DNA from: an uncultured marine group I thaumarchaeote | GTDB taxonomy: Archaea > Thermoproteota > Nitrososphaeria > Nitrososphaerales > Nitrosopumilaceae | Direction of reading: 5' to 3' | DNA: 35,203 nucleotides | Assembly (NCBI GenBank): GCA_902566725.1 | Contig: CACFJZ010000005.1 | Location: forward strand, 1 to 35,203 | Part shown: positions 27,552-35,203 of the stretch, in pieces | Layout of the letters: the number at the start of each line of letters is the position of its first letter | How positions within the stretch are numbered: position 1 is the stretch's first letter | The notes under the pieces: model-generated | The model's database searches: none | The model's input: only the letters and a program-made list of their open reading frames with translations | Told to the model about the DNA's origin: nothing | Position numbers and translations under genes: made by a program

Positions 27552-28103
27552 ATGAGTGAAAGTTCACCCGTCAAAGATGCATTATATGCAGAAATTGATA
27601 GAATTAGTCAAGATAAAATTAATGAATTATTACTAAAAAAACAATTTTCAGTAATATTTGAGAATGTGTTTGATAAAGCCATCAACAAAATTAATGAAGA
27701 TATAGATGAAGATGAAAAATTTGGAACGTTAGCAGAAAGTATCACACATTATCTTTTTACAGAAATGCTCATACCCAGTCAACGAAAAATTTCATATGAA
27801 GATGTTGAATTAGATTTAGTTATACCAAATACATTAGAATTAAAGAAGAATCCACAGAATGTGATAATTTTATTATTCATGAAAACATCAGATGTGATTA
27901 AAATCCAAAATAAAATTTCAGAGATTAAAACAATTCAAGAAAAAGATGATAACATATGGGTAATTTCAAAGCGTTTGTTAGAAATTCCACAGAGGTCTTA
28001 TGCGACAGATAAAATCTCATTCGGAAATTTTTTGAGAGATACACAAAGTTTTATTCAAACAAAGAATATGAATAAATTAAATATTTTCAAAACCCAGATG
28101 TGA
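27552..28103 (+). CDS. Conserved hypothetical protein
   Basis: ORF starts immediately after the HMG-CoA synthase stop (TAAATG); family not recognised. Confidence 0.65.
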   Translation: MSESSPVKDALYAEIDRISQDKINELLLKKQFSVIFENVFDKAINKINEDIDEDEKFGTLAESITHYLFTEMLIPSQRKISYEDVELDLVIPNTLELKKNPQNVIILLFMKTSDVIKIQNKISEIKTIQEKDDNIWVISKRLLEIPQRSYATDKISFGNFLRDTQSFIQTKNMNKLNIFKTQM

Positions 28104-28772
28104 AAGATCAACAAAGTTTTGAAAATTTTGAACGTATAAATCAAGATTAAAGGGCTCAGCATAGGGAATTGCACCAAAAACTTTCTCTCCAGTTAAACGA
28201 GAAATTTGCTGACGGAGACTAGGTAATTCATATCCATCAGAGACATTCTGATTTACTAAAAATCCATTAAAATTGAGATTTTTTTGTCGAAAATGTTCAA
28301 AGGTTAACATAAGGTGATTAACACTACCGATTTTAGAACCAGTTACAATTATGGAATTTAATTTTAATTCAGAAATAAGATCAGATACAAAATAATTTTG
28401 TGAGATAGGAGTCATAATACCCCCAATGCCTTCAACAATTACAAGATCATGTTTGGATTCAAGTTCATTGTATGCATCAACCACTTTAGAAATATCTATT
28501 TCCCGATTTAATTTCATACATGCCTCATAAGGGGAAGTGGGTATTTCAAAAAAATATGGATTTATCAAATCTACAGAATCATGTACTCCTGAATACTTGG
28601 TAAGAATTTCAACATCTTCAGAAATAAAATCGTCAGTGGGTTTGTAACCTGAAGCAAATGGTTTCATTACTCCAACGTCTATATTTTTTTTTGAAAGATA
28701 ATTTACAATTCCTGCAACAACACATGTTTTTCCAACATCAGTATCAGTGCCAGTAACAAATAGAGAATTCAT
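28077..28772 (-). CDS. bioD: Dethiobiotin synthetase
   Basis: MNSLFVTGTDTDVGKTCVVAGIVNYL P-loop; VEGIGGIMTPI. Confidence 0.93.
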   Translation of the reverse strand: MNSLFVTGTDTDVGKTCVVAGIVNYLSKKNIDVGVMKPFASGYKPTDDFISEDVEILTKYSGVHDSVDLINPYFFEIPTSPYEACMKLNREIDISKVVDAYNELESKHDLVIVEGIGGIMTPISQNYFVSDLISELKLNSIIVTGSKIGSVNHLMLTFEHFRQKNLNFNGFLVNQNVSDGYELPSLRQQISRLTGEKVFGAIPYAEPFNLDLYVQNFQNFVDLSHLGFENI

Positions 28773-30091
28773 GATAATTTCTTGGATAGAGATTTGATTG
28801 TTTTAATGGTTCCGTCAATTAAGAAATTTAGATCTTTTTGAGATATTGCCAATGGAGGAACTAACATGATGATATTTCCCAATGTGCGGAAGTAAATTTG
28901 GTTTTTTCTACCTTCCTCAAAGACAACTTTGTTGATTGATTGTGAAAATGAGATAGGTTTATTCGATTTTTTATCATGTACAAGTTCAATTCCCATAACC
29001 ATGCCTTTATGTCGAATGTCTCCAACCAAGTCTAAATTATATATATCACCAACTCTAGATTCAAAAATTTTTGAAGTTTTTTGTATCTTGTTAATTAAAT
29101 CGAATTTCTCATACATTTCTAAATTTTTGAGGGATAATGCAGCTGCAGTCGGATTTCCAGTGTAAGTATGACCATGAAAGAGATGCTTCATGTCTGAAAA
29201 TTCACCAAGAAAGGATTCGGTTATTTTTTTTGTAGTTAATGTTGCTGCAAAAGTTTGATAGCCACCAGTGAGCATTTTACCAAATGAAACAATATCAGGT
29301 GTAGAGTTCTGTTTTTTATATTCAATCATAGAACCCAATCTACCAAATCCGGTTGCTATTTCATCAAGAACAAAAAGTACATTATTTTTTTTACATATTT
29401 TGGAAATTTGATTTTGGAAATTTTTTGGATATATAATAACACCACCTGCCATTTGAGCTCCACTTTCCATGACAAATGCAGCAATAGAATCATCTTTTTC
29501 AAGTTTTTCTTCAATTTTAGCCACACATTGCTCCTGGTATTCGTTAACAGTCATTTTTTTAGGAATTCTAAAACCTCGTGGAACAGGAAATTTTAATGTA
29601 GAAAATAGTTTTGAACGGAATTTTGAGAAGAATTCTGGAACATATCCTACAGACATAGCACCAAATGTATCTCCATGATATCCATTTTCCAAAGTAGCAA
29701 TGTTTGTTTTTTTATTTTCACCAATATTACGCCAATATTGTAAAGCAATTTTTAATGCAATTTCCATTGCAGTCGAACCATTATCTGAAAAAAAAGTTGA
29801 GTGCATTTTTGGGTTTAAGTTGATGAGTTTTTTTGATAGATTTTCAGCCGAAGAATGTGTTAGGTTGAATAAAGCAGTGTGTTGGAGAATTTTGGTTTGT
29901 TTAATTATTTCAGACACTAATTCAGATTTTGAGTGACCCCATACATTACACCACATACTAGCAACACCATCGAGCATTTTTCCACCTTTGGAATCATAAA
30001 GCCACATACCTTTCGCAGAAACAATTTCCGGAAATTTTGTCCATTCAGACATTTGAGTATTAGGATGCCATACTGAGCTATCGGATTTCAT
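28769..30091 (-). CDS. bioA: Adenosylmethionine-8-amino-7-oxononanoate aminotransferase (start moved from track 30130 to ATG 30091)
   Basis: WHPNTQMSEW, DGVASMWCNVWGHS, ENGYHGDTFGAMSVG, VLDEIATGFGRLG; TATA-like element 30113-30119 on the minus strand is about 25 nt upstream of 30091. Confidence 0.9.
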   Translation of the reverse strand: MKSDSSVWHPNTQMSEWTKFPEIVSAKGMWLYDSKGGKMLDGVASMWCNVWGHSKSELVSEIIKQTKILQHTALFNLTHSSAENLSKKLINLNPKMHSTFFSDNGSTAMEIALKIALQYWRNIGENKKTNIATLENGYHGDTFGAMSVGYVPEFFSKFRSKLFSTLKFPVPRGFRIPKKMTVNEYQEQCVAKIEEKLEKDDSIAAFVMESGAQMAGGVIIYPKNFQNQISKICKKNNVLFVLDEIATGFGRLGSMIEYKKQNSTPDIVSFGKMLTGGYQTFAATLTTKKITESFLGEFSDMKHLFHGHTYTGNPTAAALSLKNLEMYEKFDLINKIQKTSKIFESRVGDIYNLDLVGDIRHKGMVMGIELVHDKKSNKPISFSQSINKVVFEEGRKNQIYFRTLGNIIMLVPPLAISQKDLNFLIDGTIKTIKSLSKKLS

Positions 30092-30119
30092 ATGTGTCAT
30101 CATTTTTACGAGTAAATAA

Positions 30120-30151
30120 TAGTTAACCACAAAATTAGCATAGGTTAACGC
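30120..30151. promoter_or_regulatory. BirA-box-like operator between bioA and bioB
   Basis: TAGTTAACC-N14-GGTTAACGC; resembles the biotin operator consensus TTGTAAACC-N14/15-GGTTTACAA (7/9 and 6/9 matching half-site positions). Confidence 0.7.
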
Positions 30152-30179
30152 TTATTTACCGAATTTTTTACTTTGGATT

Positions 30180-31160
30180 ATGGAAAATGAAATACAGTTA
30201 ATCCAAAATTGTAAAGAAATGGTACTTAGAAATCAGCATCTTGATGCCAATTTGGTAAACAAACTATTCAATGTAGAAGATAAAATTCTCAGTCAATTAT
30301 CAGATGCTGCAAATGAAATTACACGAACATTTCAAGGATCAAAAATAGATGTAGAACAGTTAGCAAATATTAAGAAAAATTATTGTAGTGAAGATTGTAC
30401 ATTTTGTAGTCAATCAGCATTTTTTGATACAGGTATTGACAAATATCAGTTAATGTCTGCTGAAGAAGTTGTTAGACAAGCTACAGATGCAAAAAATGCA
30501 GGAGCGCATTCATACTGTCTAGTTGCTGCATGGAGAGAGCCATCAAATGAAGATTTTAAGAAGGTGTGTCACATTATTGAAGAAGTTAATGAAAAAGTTG
30601 GAATATCAATAGAATGTAGTTTGGGATTTTTGACTGTACAACAAGCAACAAAATTAAAAGAATTAGGAGTTATTCGATATAATCACAATCTGGAAACAGC
30701 AGAGTCAAAATTCCCTGAAATCTGTACAACCCATACATACCAAGATAGAATTGATACACTTCATACAGCAAGAAAAGCAGGATTAGAATTGTGTACGGGA
30801 GGAATTATAGGAATGGGAGAAACAAGGGCACAGAGAGAAGAATTAGTCCAAGCAATATCCAAGTTGAATCCTGAAGAAGTTACAGTAAATTTACTTGTTC
30901 CATTTCCAGGAACACCGTTAGAACTTCAAACACCATTAAGTTTAGAAGAAATTCTTAGAACATTTGCAGTTTTAAGATTTTTACTTCCAAAAAGCATCAT
31001 TAAAATTTCAGGGGGAAGAGAAGTTAATCTCAATGATGACGGAAAAGAATTACTTCTAAGTGGCGCTAATGGAATTATCAGTGCAGGATATCTCACATTA
31101 GATGGAAATTCCATGCAAAAAGATGTAAAAATGATTAAAGAGATTGATCTTGAAGCCTAA
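30180..31160 (+). CDS. bioB: Biotin synthase (radical SAM)
   Basis: KKNYCSEDCTFCSQSAFF radical SAM CxxxCxxC; CSLGFLTVQQATKLKELGVIRYNHNLET. Confidence 0.95.
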   Translation: MENEIQLIQNCKEMVLRNQHLDANLVNKLFNVEDKILSQLSDAANEITRTFQGSKIDVEQLANIKKNYCSEDCTFCSQSAFFDTGIDKYQLMSAEEVVRQATDAKNAGAHSYCLVAAWREPSNEDFKKVCHIIEEVNEKVGISIECSLGFLTVQQATKLKELGVIRYNHNLETAESKFPEICTTHTYQDRIDTLHTARKAGLELCTGGIIGMGETRAQREELVQAISKLNPEEVTVNLLVPFPGTPLELQTPLSLEEILRTFAVLRFLLPKSIIKISGGREVNLNDDGKELLLSGANGIISAGYLTLDGNSMQKDVKMIKEIDLEA

Positions 31161-32280
31161 ATTTGGCATAATTGAAAAAAAAATTAGCGTAATAAAGAAG
31201 AATAACCTATTACGTAATCTTCAAGATAGTAGAGTTGAGAAACAGTATATTTTTCAAAATGGACAAAAACTTCTAAATTTTTCATCAAATGATTATCTAG
31301 GAATAAAACCAAGTAAAATAAGACATACGCAATTTCAATCAAGTTCCAGACTTGTTTCTGGGAATGACTCTAGTTTTTCAATTCTTGAAAAGAAACTCTC
31401 TAAACATAAATCTCAAGAAAAAACAATAATCTTTCCAACAGGTTACATGGCAAACATTGGAACAATTTCATCAATTGTAGATAAAGAGAGTACAATATTC
31501 AGTGACGAATTAAACCATGCAAGTATCGTCGAGGCATGTAAATTATCTAGTGCAAAGATCAAAATTTTCAAACATAACAATATGGAAGATTTAGAACGAA
31601 AAATTCGTAGCACAAATGGCAAAAAAGTAATCATTACCGAAGGAATATTCAGTATGGATGGAGACTGGTCACAGTTAGATCAAATATCAGAATTAGCAGA
31701 AAAACACGGAATTATTACAATTTTAGATGATGCTCACGGAGATTTTGTTTTAGGTAGAGATGGAAGGGGAACCTCAAATTTTTTTAATGTTGAAAAAAAA
31801 ATTGATTTGTACGTCAGCAGTCTTAGTAAGGGATTAGGAAGTTTTGGAGGATATGCATCAGGTAAAAAAAGTCTAATTGATTTATGTATTAACACATCAA
31901 GGACATTCATATACACATCTGCATTACCGGCGTCTATCAATCAATATTCACTTGACAGATTAGAATTAGATAGAGAATCATATAGAAAAAAATTGTGGGA
32001 CAAAATTAATCTATTTCATAAAAGGCTAGAAGAGATAGAACTACCAACAAATTCAACAAGCCAAATAATTCCAATAGTTATTGGAAAAGAGAAGACAGCA
32101 GTTGAATTTTCAAAATTTTTAAAGAAAAATGGAATATTTGCTCAGGCAATTCGATATCCAACAGTAAAAAAAGGAGAAGCACGAATTAGAATTTCAATAA
32201 CAGGATGGCTTTCAGAAAATGAGATAGAATATTCAGTACAAATTTTAGAAAAAGCTAAGAGAAAGTTTAATCTCAAATAA
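31144..32280 (+). CDS. bioF: 8-amino-7-oxononanoate synthase
   Basis: NFSSNDYLGIKPSK, SSRLVSGNDSSFSILEKKLSK, ILDDAHGDFVLGRDGRG, SLSKGLGSFGGY; TTG start, 17-nt overlap with bioB. Confidence 0.92.
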   Translation: MILKPKFGIIEKKISVIKKNNLLRNLQDSRVEKQYIFQNGQKLLNFSSNDYLGIKPSKIRHTQFQSSSRLVSGNDSSFSILEKKLSKHKSQEKTIIFPTGYMANIGTISSIVDKESTIFSDELNHASIVEACKLSSAKIKIFKHNNMEDLERKIRSTNGKKVIITEGIFSMDGDWSQLDQISELAEKHGIITILDDAHGDFVLGRDGRGTSNFFNVEKKIDLYVSSLSKGLGSFGGYASGKKSLIDLCINTSRTFIYTSALPASINQYSLDRLELDRESYRKKLWDKINLFHKRLEEIELPTNSTSQIIPIVIGKEKTAVEFSKFLKKNGIFAQAIRYPTVKKGEARIRISITGWLSENEIEYSVQILEKAKRKFNLK

Positions 32281-32385
32281 TTAACGCATCATATCAAAGC
32301 CGCCCATCATAGGAGAGCCAGCAATAAATGCGCCAATAATTATTACACCAAGAAGTCCAATAACAACATAAAATCGGCGATTCAT
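32281..32385 (-). CDS. 34-aa single-TM microprotein (absent from supplied ORF track)
   Basis: Translates as MNRRFYVVIGLLGVIIIGAFIAGSPMMGGFDMMR; TATA-like gtttttattc (minus, ~32406-32415) about 26 nt upstream; stop abuts the bioF stop. Confidence 0.6.
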   Translation of the reverse strand: MNRRFYVVIGLLGVIIIGAFIAGSPMMGGFDMMR

Positions 32386-32427
32386 ATGGAAAACTAAATG
32401 TGCTAGAATAAAAACTCACTGTGTTAG

Positions 32428-32441
32428 GATTTTATAAAATC
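32428..32441. promoter_or_regulatory. Perfect palindrome GATTTTATAAAATC containing the probable ccdA TATA box
   Basis: Self-complementary 14-mer; TTTATAAAA centred about 23 nt upstream of GTG 32458. Confidence 0.5.
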
Positions 32442-32457
32442 AAGATGAATTAGTAAT

Positions 32458-33186
32458 GTGACGGAAGTTTCAATAGTTATTGCATTTTTAGCAGGAATTG
32501 GCTCATTTTTTGCACCATGTATACTTCCAATGGTTCCAGCATTTTTAGCATATATTTCAGGAACCACATTATCAGAAGTCAAAACAAAAGACAGTGTGAT
32601 TTCTATAAACAAATCAAATGTTTTGCTTAATTCCATATTTTTTGTCTTGGGTTTTTCTGTGGTATTTTCTGCATTAGGTGTTGCAATAAATTCAGTATTT
32701 TCTGAAAGTGCAAGTCAAATTATAACTGAGTTTAATCAAATTGGAGGAATAATTATAATTGGTTTTGGCATATACATGATTCTAACTCATAAAATTAGAA
32801 TTCTTAATGTTGAAAAGAAGATATTTCCAAAGAGTGCAGGAGCTCGATTTCCAGTATCATTTTTGTTTGGAATGGCATTCGCTGCAGGATGGACCCCGTG
32901 TGTAGGTCCAATTTTAGGCACAATAATTACATTAGCAGCAACATCACCATCCATTTCATTTAATCTGTTACTTGCATATTCTTTAGGAATAGGAATTCCA
33001 TTTGTAATAATGGGCGCATTAATTTCCAAATCAAGTAGGATTATTGGCAGAGTTACAAATCATTTAAAATATTATACAGTTCTCTTTGGAATTGTAATTA
33101 TAGTTCTAGGAATACTTGTATTTTTTAATCAATTGGTTTTAATTGCAAATTTTCCACTTCTAAATGAACTAATACTAATGGGTTAA
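32458..33186 (+). CDS. CcdA/DsbD-type transmembrane thiol-electron transporter (GTG start)
   Basis: FFAPCILPMVPAFLAYISG and AAGWTPCVGPILGTIITLAA, the paired Cys-Pro motifs of CcdA. Confidence 0.92.
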   Translation: MTEVSIVIAFLAGIGSFFAPCILPMVPAFLAYISGTTLSEVKTKDSVISINKSNVLLNSIFFVLGFSVVFSALGVAINSVFSESASQIITEFNQIGGIIIIGFGIYMILTHKIRILNVEKKIFPKSAGARFPVSFLFGMAFAAGWTPCVGPILGTIITLAATSPSISFNLLLAYSLGIGIPFVIMGALISKSSRIIGRVTNHLKYYTVLFGIVIIVLGILVFFNQLVLIANFPLLNELILMG

Positions 33187-33187
33187 A

Positions 33188-34276
33188 ATGAAAAAAGAAT
33201 ACAAATACGCATCAATATTTTTTGCAATAATTGCAGTAGGGATATTTTCAATATCATATTATTATGAAGAAATAGATCTGAAGAGAACCACAACAGATGA
33301 CATTGTAATTGAAGATAAAACATTTCTAAGAAAATCACCAGAACTACAAGGGATATCTGGATACATCAATACTTCTCAGGAAGAAATAGACAAACAGTTA
33401 GAAGGAAAAGTTGTGCTGTATGATTTTTGGACATACAGTTGTATTAATTGTATCAGAACTCTTCCACACCTTACGGCATGGGATGAGAAATATTCCGATG
33501 AAGGTTTAGTAATTTTAGGAATTCATACGCCAGAATTTGAATTTGAGAAAAAATTTGAGAATGTAGTTTTTGCTACTGAAAAATTTGGAATAGAATATCC
33601 AGTCATACAAGATAACGAAAAAGAGATCTGGAATGACTTTCAAAACAGATACTGGCCAAGAAAGTACATTGCGGATCATGAAGGATACATAAGATTCGAT
33701 CATATTGGGGAAGGTGCATACAAAGAAACAGAAGAAGTGATTCAGTTACTTTTGAAAGAAAGAGCCAATACAATCGGAGAGGTAGTTGAAGAAAAAGAAT
33801 TAGTGAATCTAGATGAATTTAGACATGCAACCTTTAGAACACCAGAATTATACTTTGGTTATAAATTTGCAGAGGGCCGCAATCAATTAGGTAATGAAGA
33901 AGGTTTTTCAAAAAATAGGATAGTAGACTTTCAATTACCAGAACAATTCAAACAACATTATTTCTACATGGAAGGCATGTGGGAAAATAATAAAGACGGA
34001 ATGAAACTTGTGGGCGATGCTGGAAAAATTGTATTAAATTTTAATGCAAAACAGGTAAACATTGTTGCAGATGGAAATACGATTTTAAAGATAGAATATG
34101 ACGGAGGCATCATTCCAATAGATTCAAGAGGTTATGATATTGAGCCTAATGGGAAAGTCATAATTTCAGAGCCAAGATTGTACAATTTAATAGAATTAGA
34201 CCAAGAAGGACCTCATGAGATTATTATCGAAGTAACTGGGCCAGATTTTGAAATATTCACATTTACTTTTGGATAA
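33188..34276 (+). CDS. TlpA/DipZ-type thioredoxin-domain protein with C-terminal extension
   Basis: N-terminal TM; KVVLYDFWTYSCINCIRTLPHLTAWDEKY (CINC); beta-rich C-terminal region as in DipZ. Confidence 0.88.
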   Translation: MKKEYKYASIFFAIIAVGIFSISYYYEEIDLKRTTTDDIVIEDKTFLRKSPELQGISGYINTSQEEIDKQLEGKVVLYDFWTYSCINCIRTLPHLTAWDEKYSDEGLVILGIHTPEFEFEKKFENVVFATEKFGIEYPVIQDNEKEIWNDFQNRYWPRKYIADHEGYIRFDHIGEGAYKETEEVIQLLLKERANTIGEVVEEKELVNLDEFRHATFRTPELYFGYKFAEGRNQLGNEEGFSKNRIVDFQLPEQFKQHYFYMEGMWENNKDGMKLVGDAGKIVLNFNAKQVNIVADGNTILKIEYDGGIIPIDSRGYDIEPNGKVIISEPRLYNLIELDQEGPHEIIIEVTGPDFEIFTFTFG

Positions 34277-34303
34277 TAGGCTTCAGCAAGAGAGTTACTT
34301 AAG

Positions 34304-34334
34304 AAAAATTGATCCATTTAGATCAATTTTTTTT
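34304..34334 (+). terminator. 11-bp hairpin AAAAATTGATC-CATTTA-GATCAATTTTT followed by T-run
   Basis: Perfect arms at 34304-34314 and 34321-34331, Ts through 34334; 27 nt after the thioredoxin-gene stop. Function (terminator versus cdvB operator) unresolved. Confidence 0.5.
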
Positions 34335-34372
34335 AGTCGTTCTATAAAATGTCAAATTTTTTAGTTTCTTAC

Positions 34373-35029
34373 ATGGTATCATTCTCTGAAAAATGGAATG
34401 TTCTAAAGAATAAAGAGACCCTATCCCAGAAATTTATGGGTACTGTAAAACCAGAAGCGCCATTAAAACACAGATTAGACGTAGCACAAAAGAAATTAGA
34501 AATGCAGATAACCAAATTAGGCCAGACAGAGCAAAAATTAAAACAAAAAGATGCAATGTTTATGGATAAAATTGTAGAAGCAACAAAAGTAAACAATCAA
34601 TCATATGCAAAAATGTATGCAAATGAATTAGCAGAAATTAGGAAAACAAACAAGACAGTTAGTAATGCAAAATTATCAATGGAACAAGTTCAGATTAGAT
34701 TAAACACAGTATCCGAATTAGGAGATGTAGTAGTTACACTAAGTCCATGTATGTCACTTATCAAAGGATTGAGTACTTCGTTAGGAGGAATGATGCCTGA
34801 AGTAGCAGATTCAATGCAAGACCTATCAAGCATGTTAGGAGATATTGTCACAGGATCAACCATAAACCATGAAGGAACAATGGGTGAATTTACTACATCA
34901 AACAATGAAGCACAATCAATACTAGATGAAGCACAAGCAATGGTAGAAGGTCAAACAAGACAAAGTATGCCAGAACCACCAGTCAGCAATAGTATTGAAG
35001 ACATTCTAAAAGAAAGAGAAGCAATTTAA
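34373..35029 (+). CDS. cdvB: ESCRT-III / CdvB (Snf7-like) protein (start moved from track 34349 to ATG 34373)
   Basis: Snf7-like basic N-terminus and coiled coil (KHRLDVAQKKLEMQITKLGQTEQKLKQKDAMFMDKI); TATAAAA at 34343-34349 overlaps the track start and fits ATG 34373. Confidence 0.85.
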   Translation: MVSFSEKWNVLKNKETLSQKFMGTVKPEAPLKHRLDVAQKKLEMQITKLGQTEQKLKQKDAMFMDKIVEATKVNNQSYAKMYANELAEIRKTNKTVSNAKLSMEQVQIRLNTVSELGDVVVTLSPCMSLIKGLSTSLGGMMPEVADSMQDLSSMLGDIVTGSTINHEGTMGEFTTSNNEAQSILDEAQAMVEGQTRQSMPEPPVSNSIEDILKEREAI

Positions 35030-35203
35030 TTTTTTTTCTCTATCTCTTGAAGTAATTTTTTGATTCTAGAAATAGTAGGATAACTATACCCTCTTTTTCG
35101 ATAATTCTTTATCATTAATTTCCAATTATTGAGTCGCCAATTGGCTTGTTCAGGCGTTATTGAGTGAACCTCATTATTGATTATACTTTTTCTACCAACT
35201 TTA
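35026..35203 (-). CDS. C-terminal fragment of a hypothetical protein (5' end outside window)
   Basis: Open frame ...KVGRKSIINNEVHSITPEQANWRLNNWKLMIKNYRKRGYSYPTISRIKKLLQEIEKKN* running off the window edge. Confidence 0.5.
   Translation of the reverse strand, partial: KVGRKSIINNEVHSITPEQANWRLNNWKLMIKNYRKRGYSYPTISRIKKLLQEIEKKN

Noticed and set aside
29408-29936. Plus-strand ORFs inside bioA
   Set aside because: Antisense to bioA, whose motifs are intact over the whole length.
1-35203. Mobile element, prophage or defence island
   Set aside because: No transposase, integrase, phage, toxin-antitoxin or restriction-modification genes recognised; the Hjc-like nuclease fits a housekeeping resolvase.

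Overview
AT-rich, gene-dense archaeal chromosome segment. Gene content points to a marine ammonia-oxidising Nitrososphaerota/Thaumarchaeota (Nitrosopumilus-like) organism: ESCRT-III/CdvB, archaeal type II GAPDH, HMG-CoA synthase, thiolase-DUF35 pair, Hjc, PduO-type cobalamin adenosyltransferase and gatCAB. This taxon call is inference from the proteins. The window is mostly housekeeping: gatCAB, hisI, a TIGR00300-type protein, a class III nucleotidyl cyclase, ilvA, purE/purK, a sugar nucleotidyltransferase, an LLM flavin enzyme, threonine synthase, a CNNM/CBS protein, GAPDH, HMG-CoA synthase, a complete bioABDF set, a split CcdA/TlpA (DipZ-like) pair and CdvB, plus one tRNA-Phe(GAA). I found no CRISPR array, transposon, prophage or obvious defence island. 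The most interesting signals are below gene scale: (i) a BirA-box-like inverted repeat centred between back-to-back, apparently leaderless bioA and bioB promoters; (ii) near-systematic overlap or abutment of convergent stop codons, repeatedly using the palindromes TTAA and TAATTA; (iii) four short ORFs under 60 aa missing from the supplied track, including a 34-aa membrane microprotein divergent from ccdA and two Cys-rich zinc-finger-like microproteins; (iv) several palindromes placed on or next to TATA boxes; (v) a structured 44-nt hairpin in the large ilvA upstream gap. No search or folding tool was run; all family names come from motif recognition.
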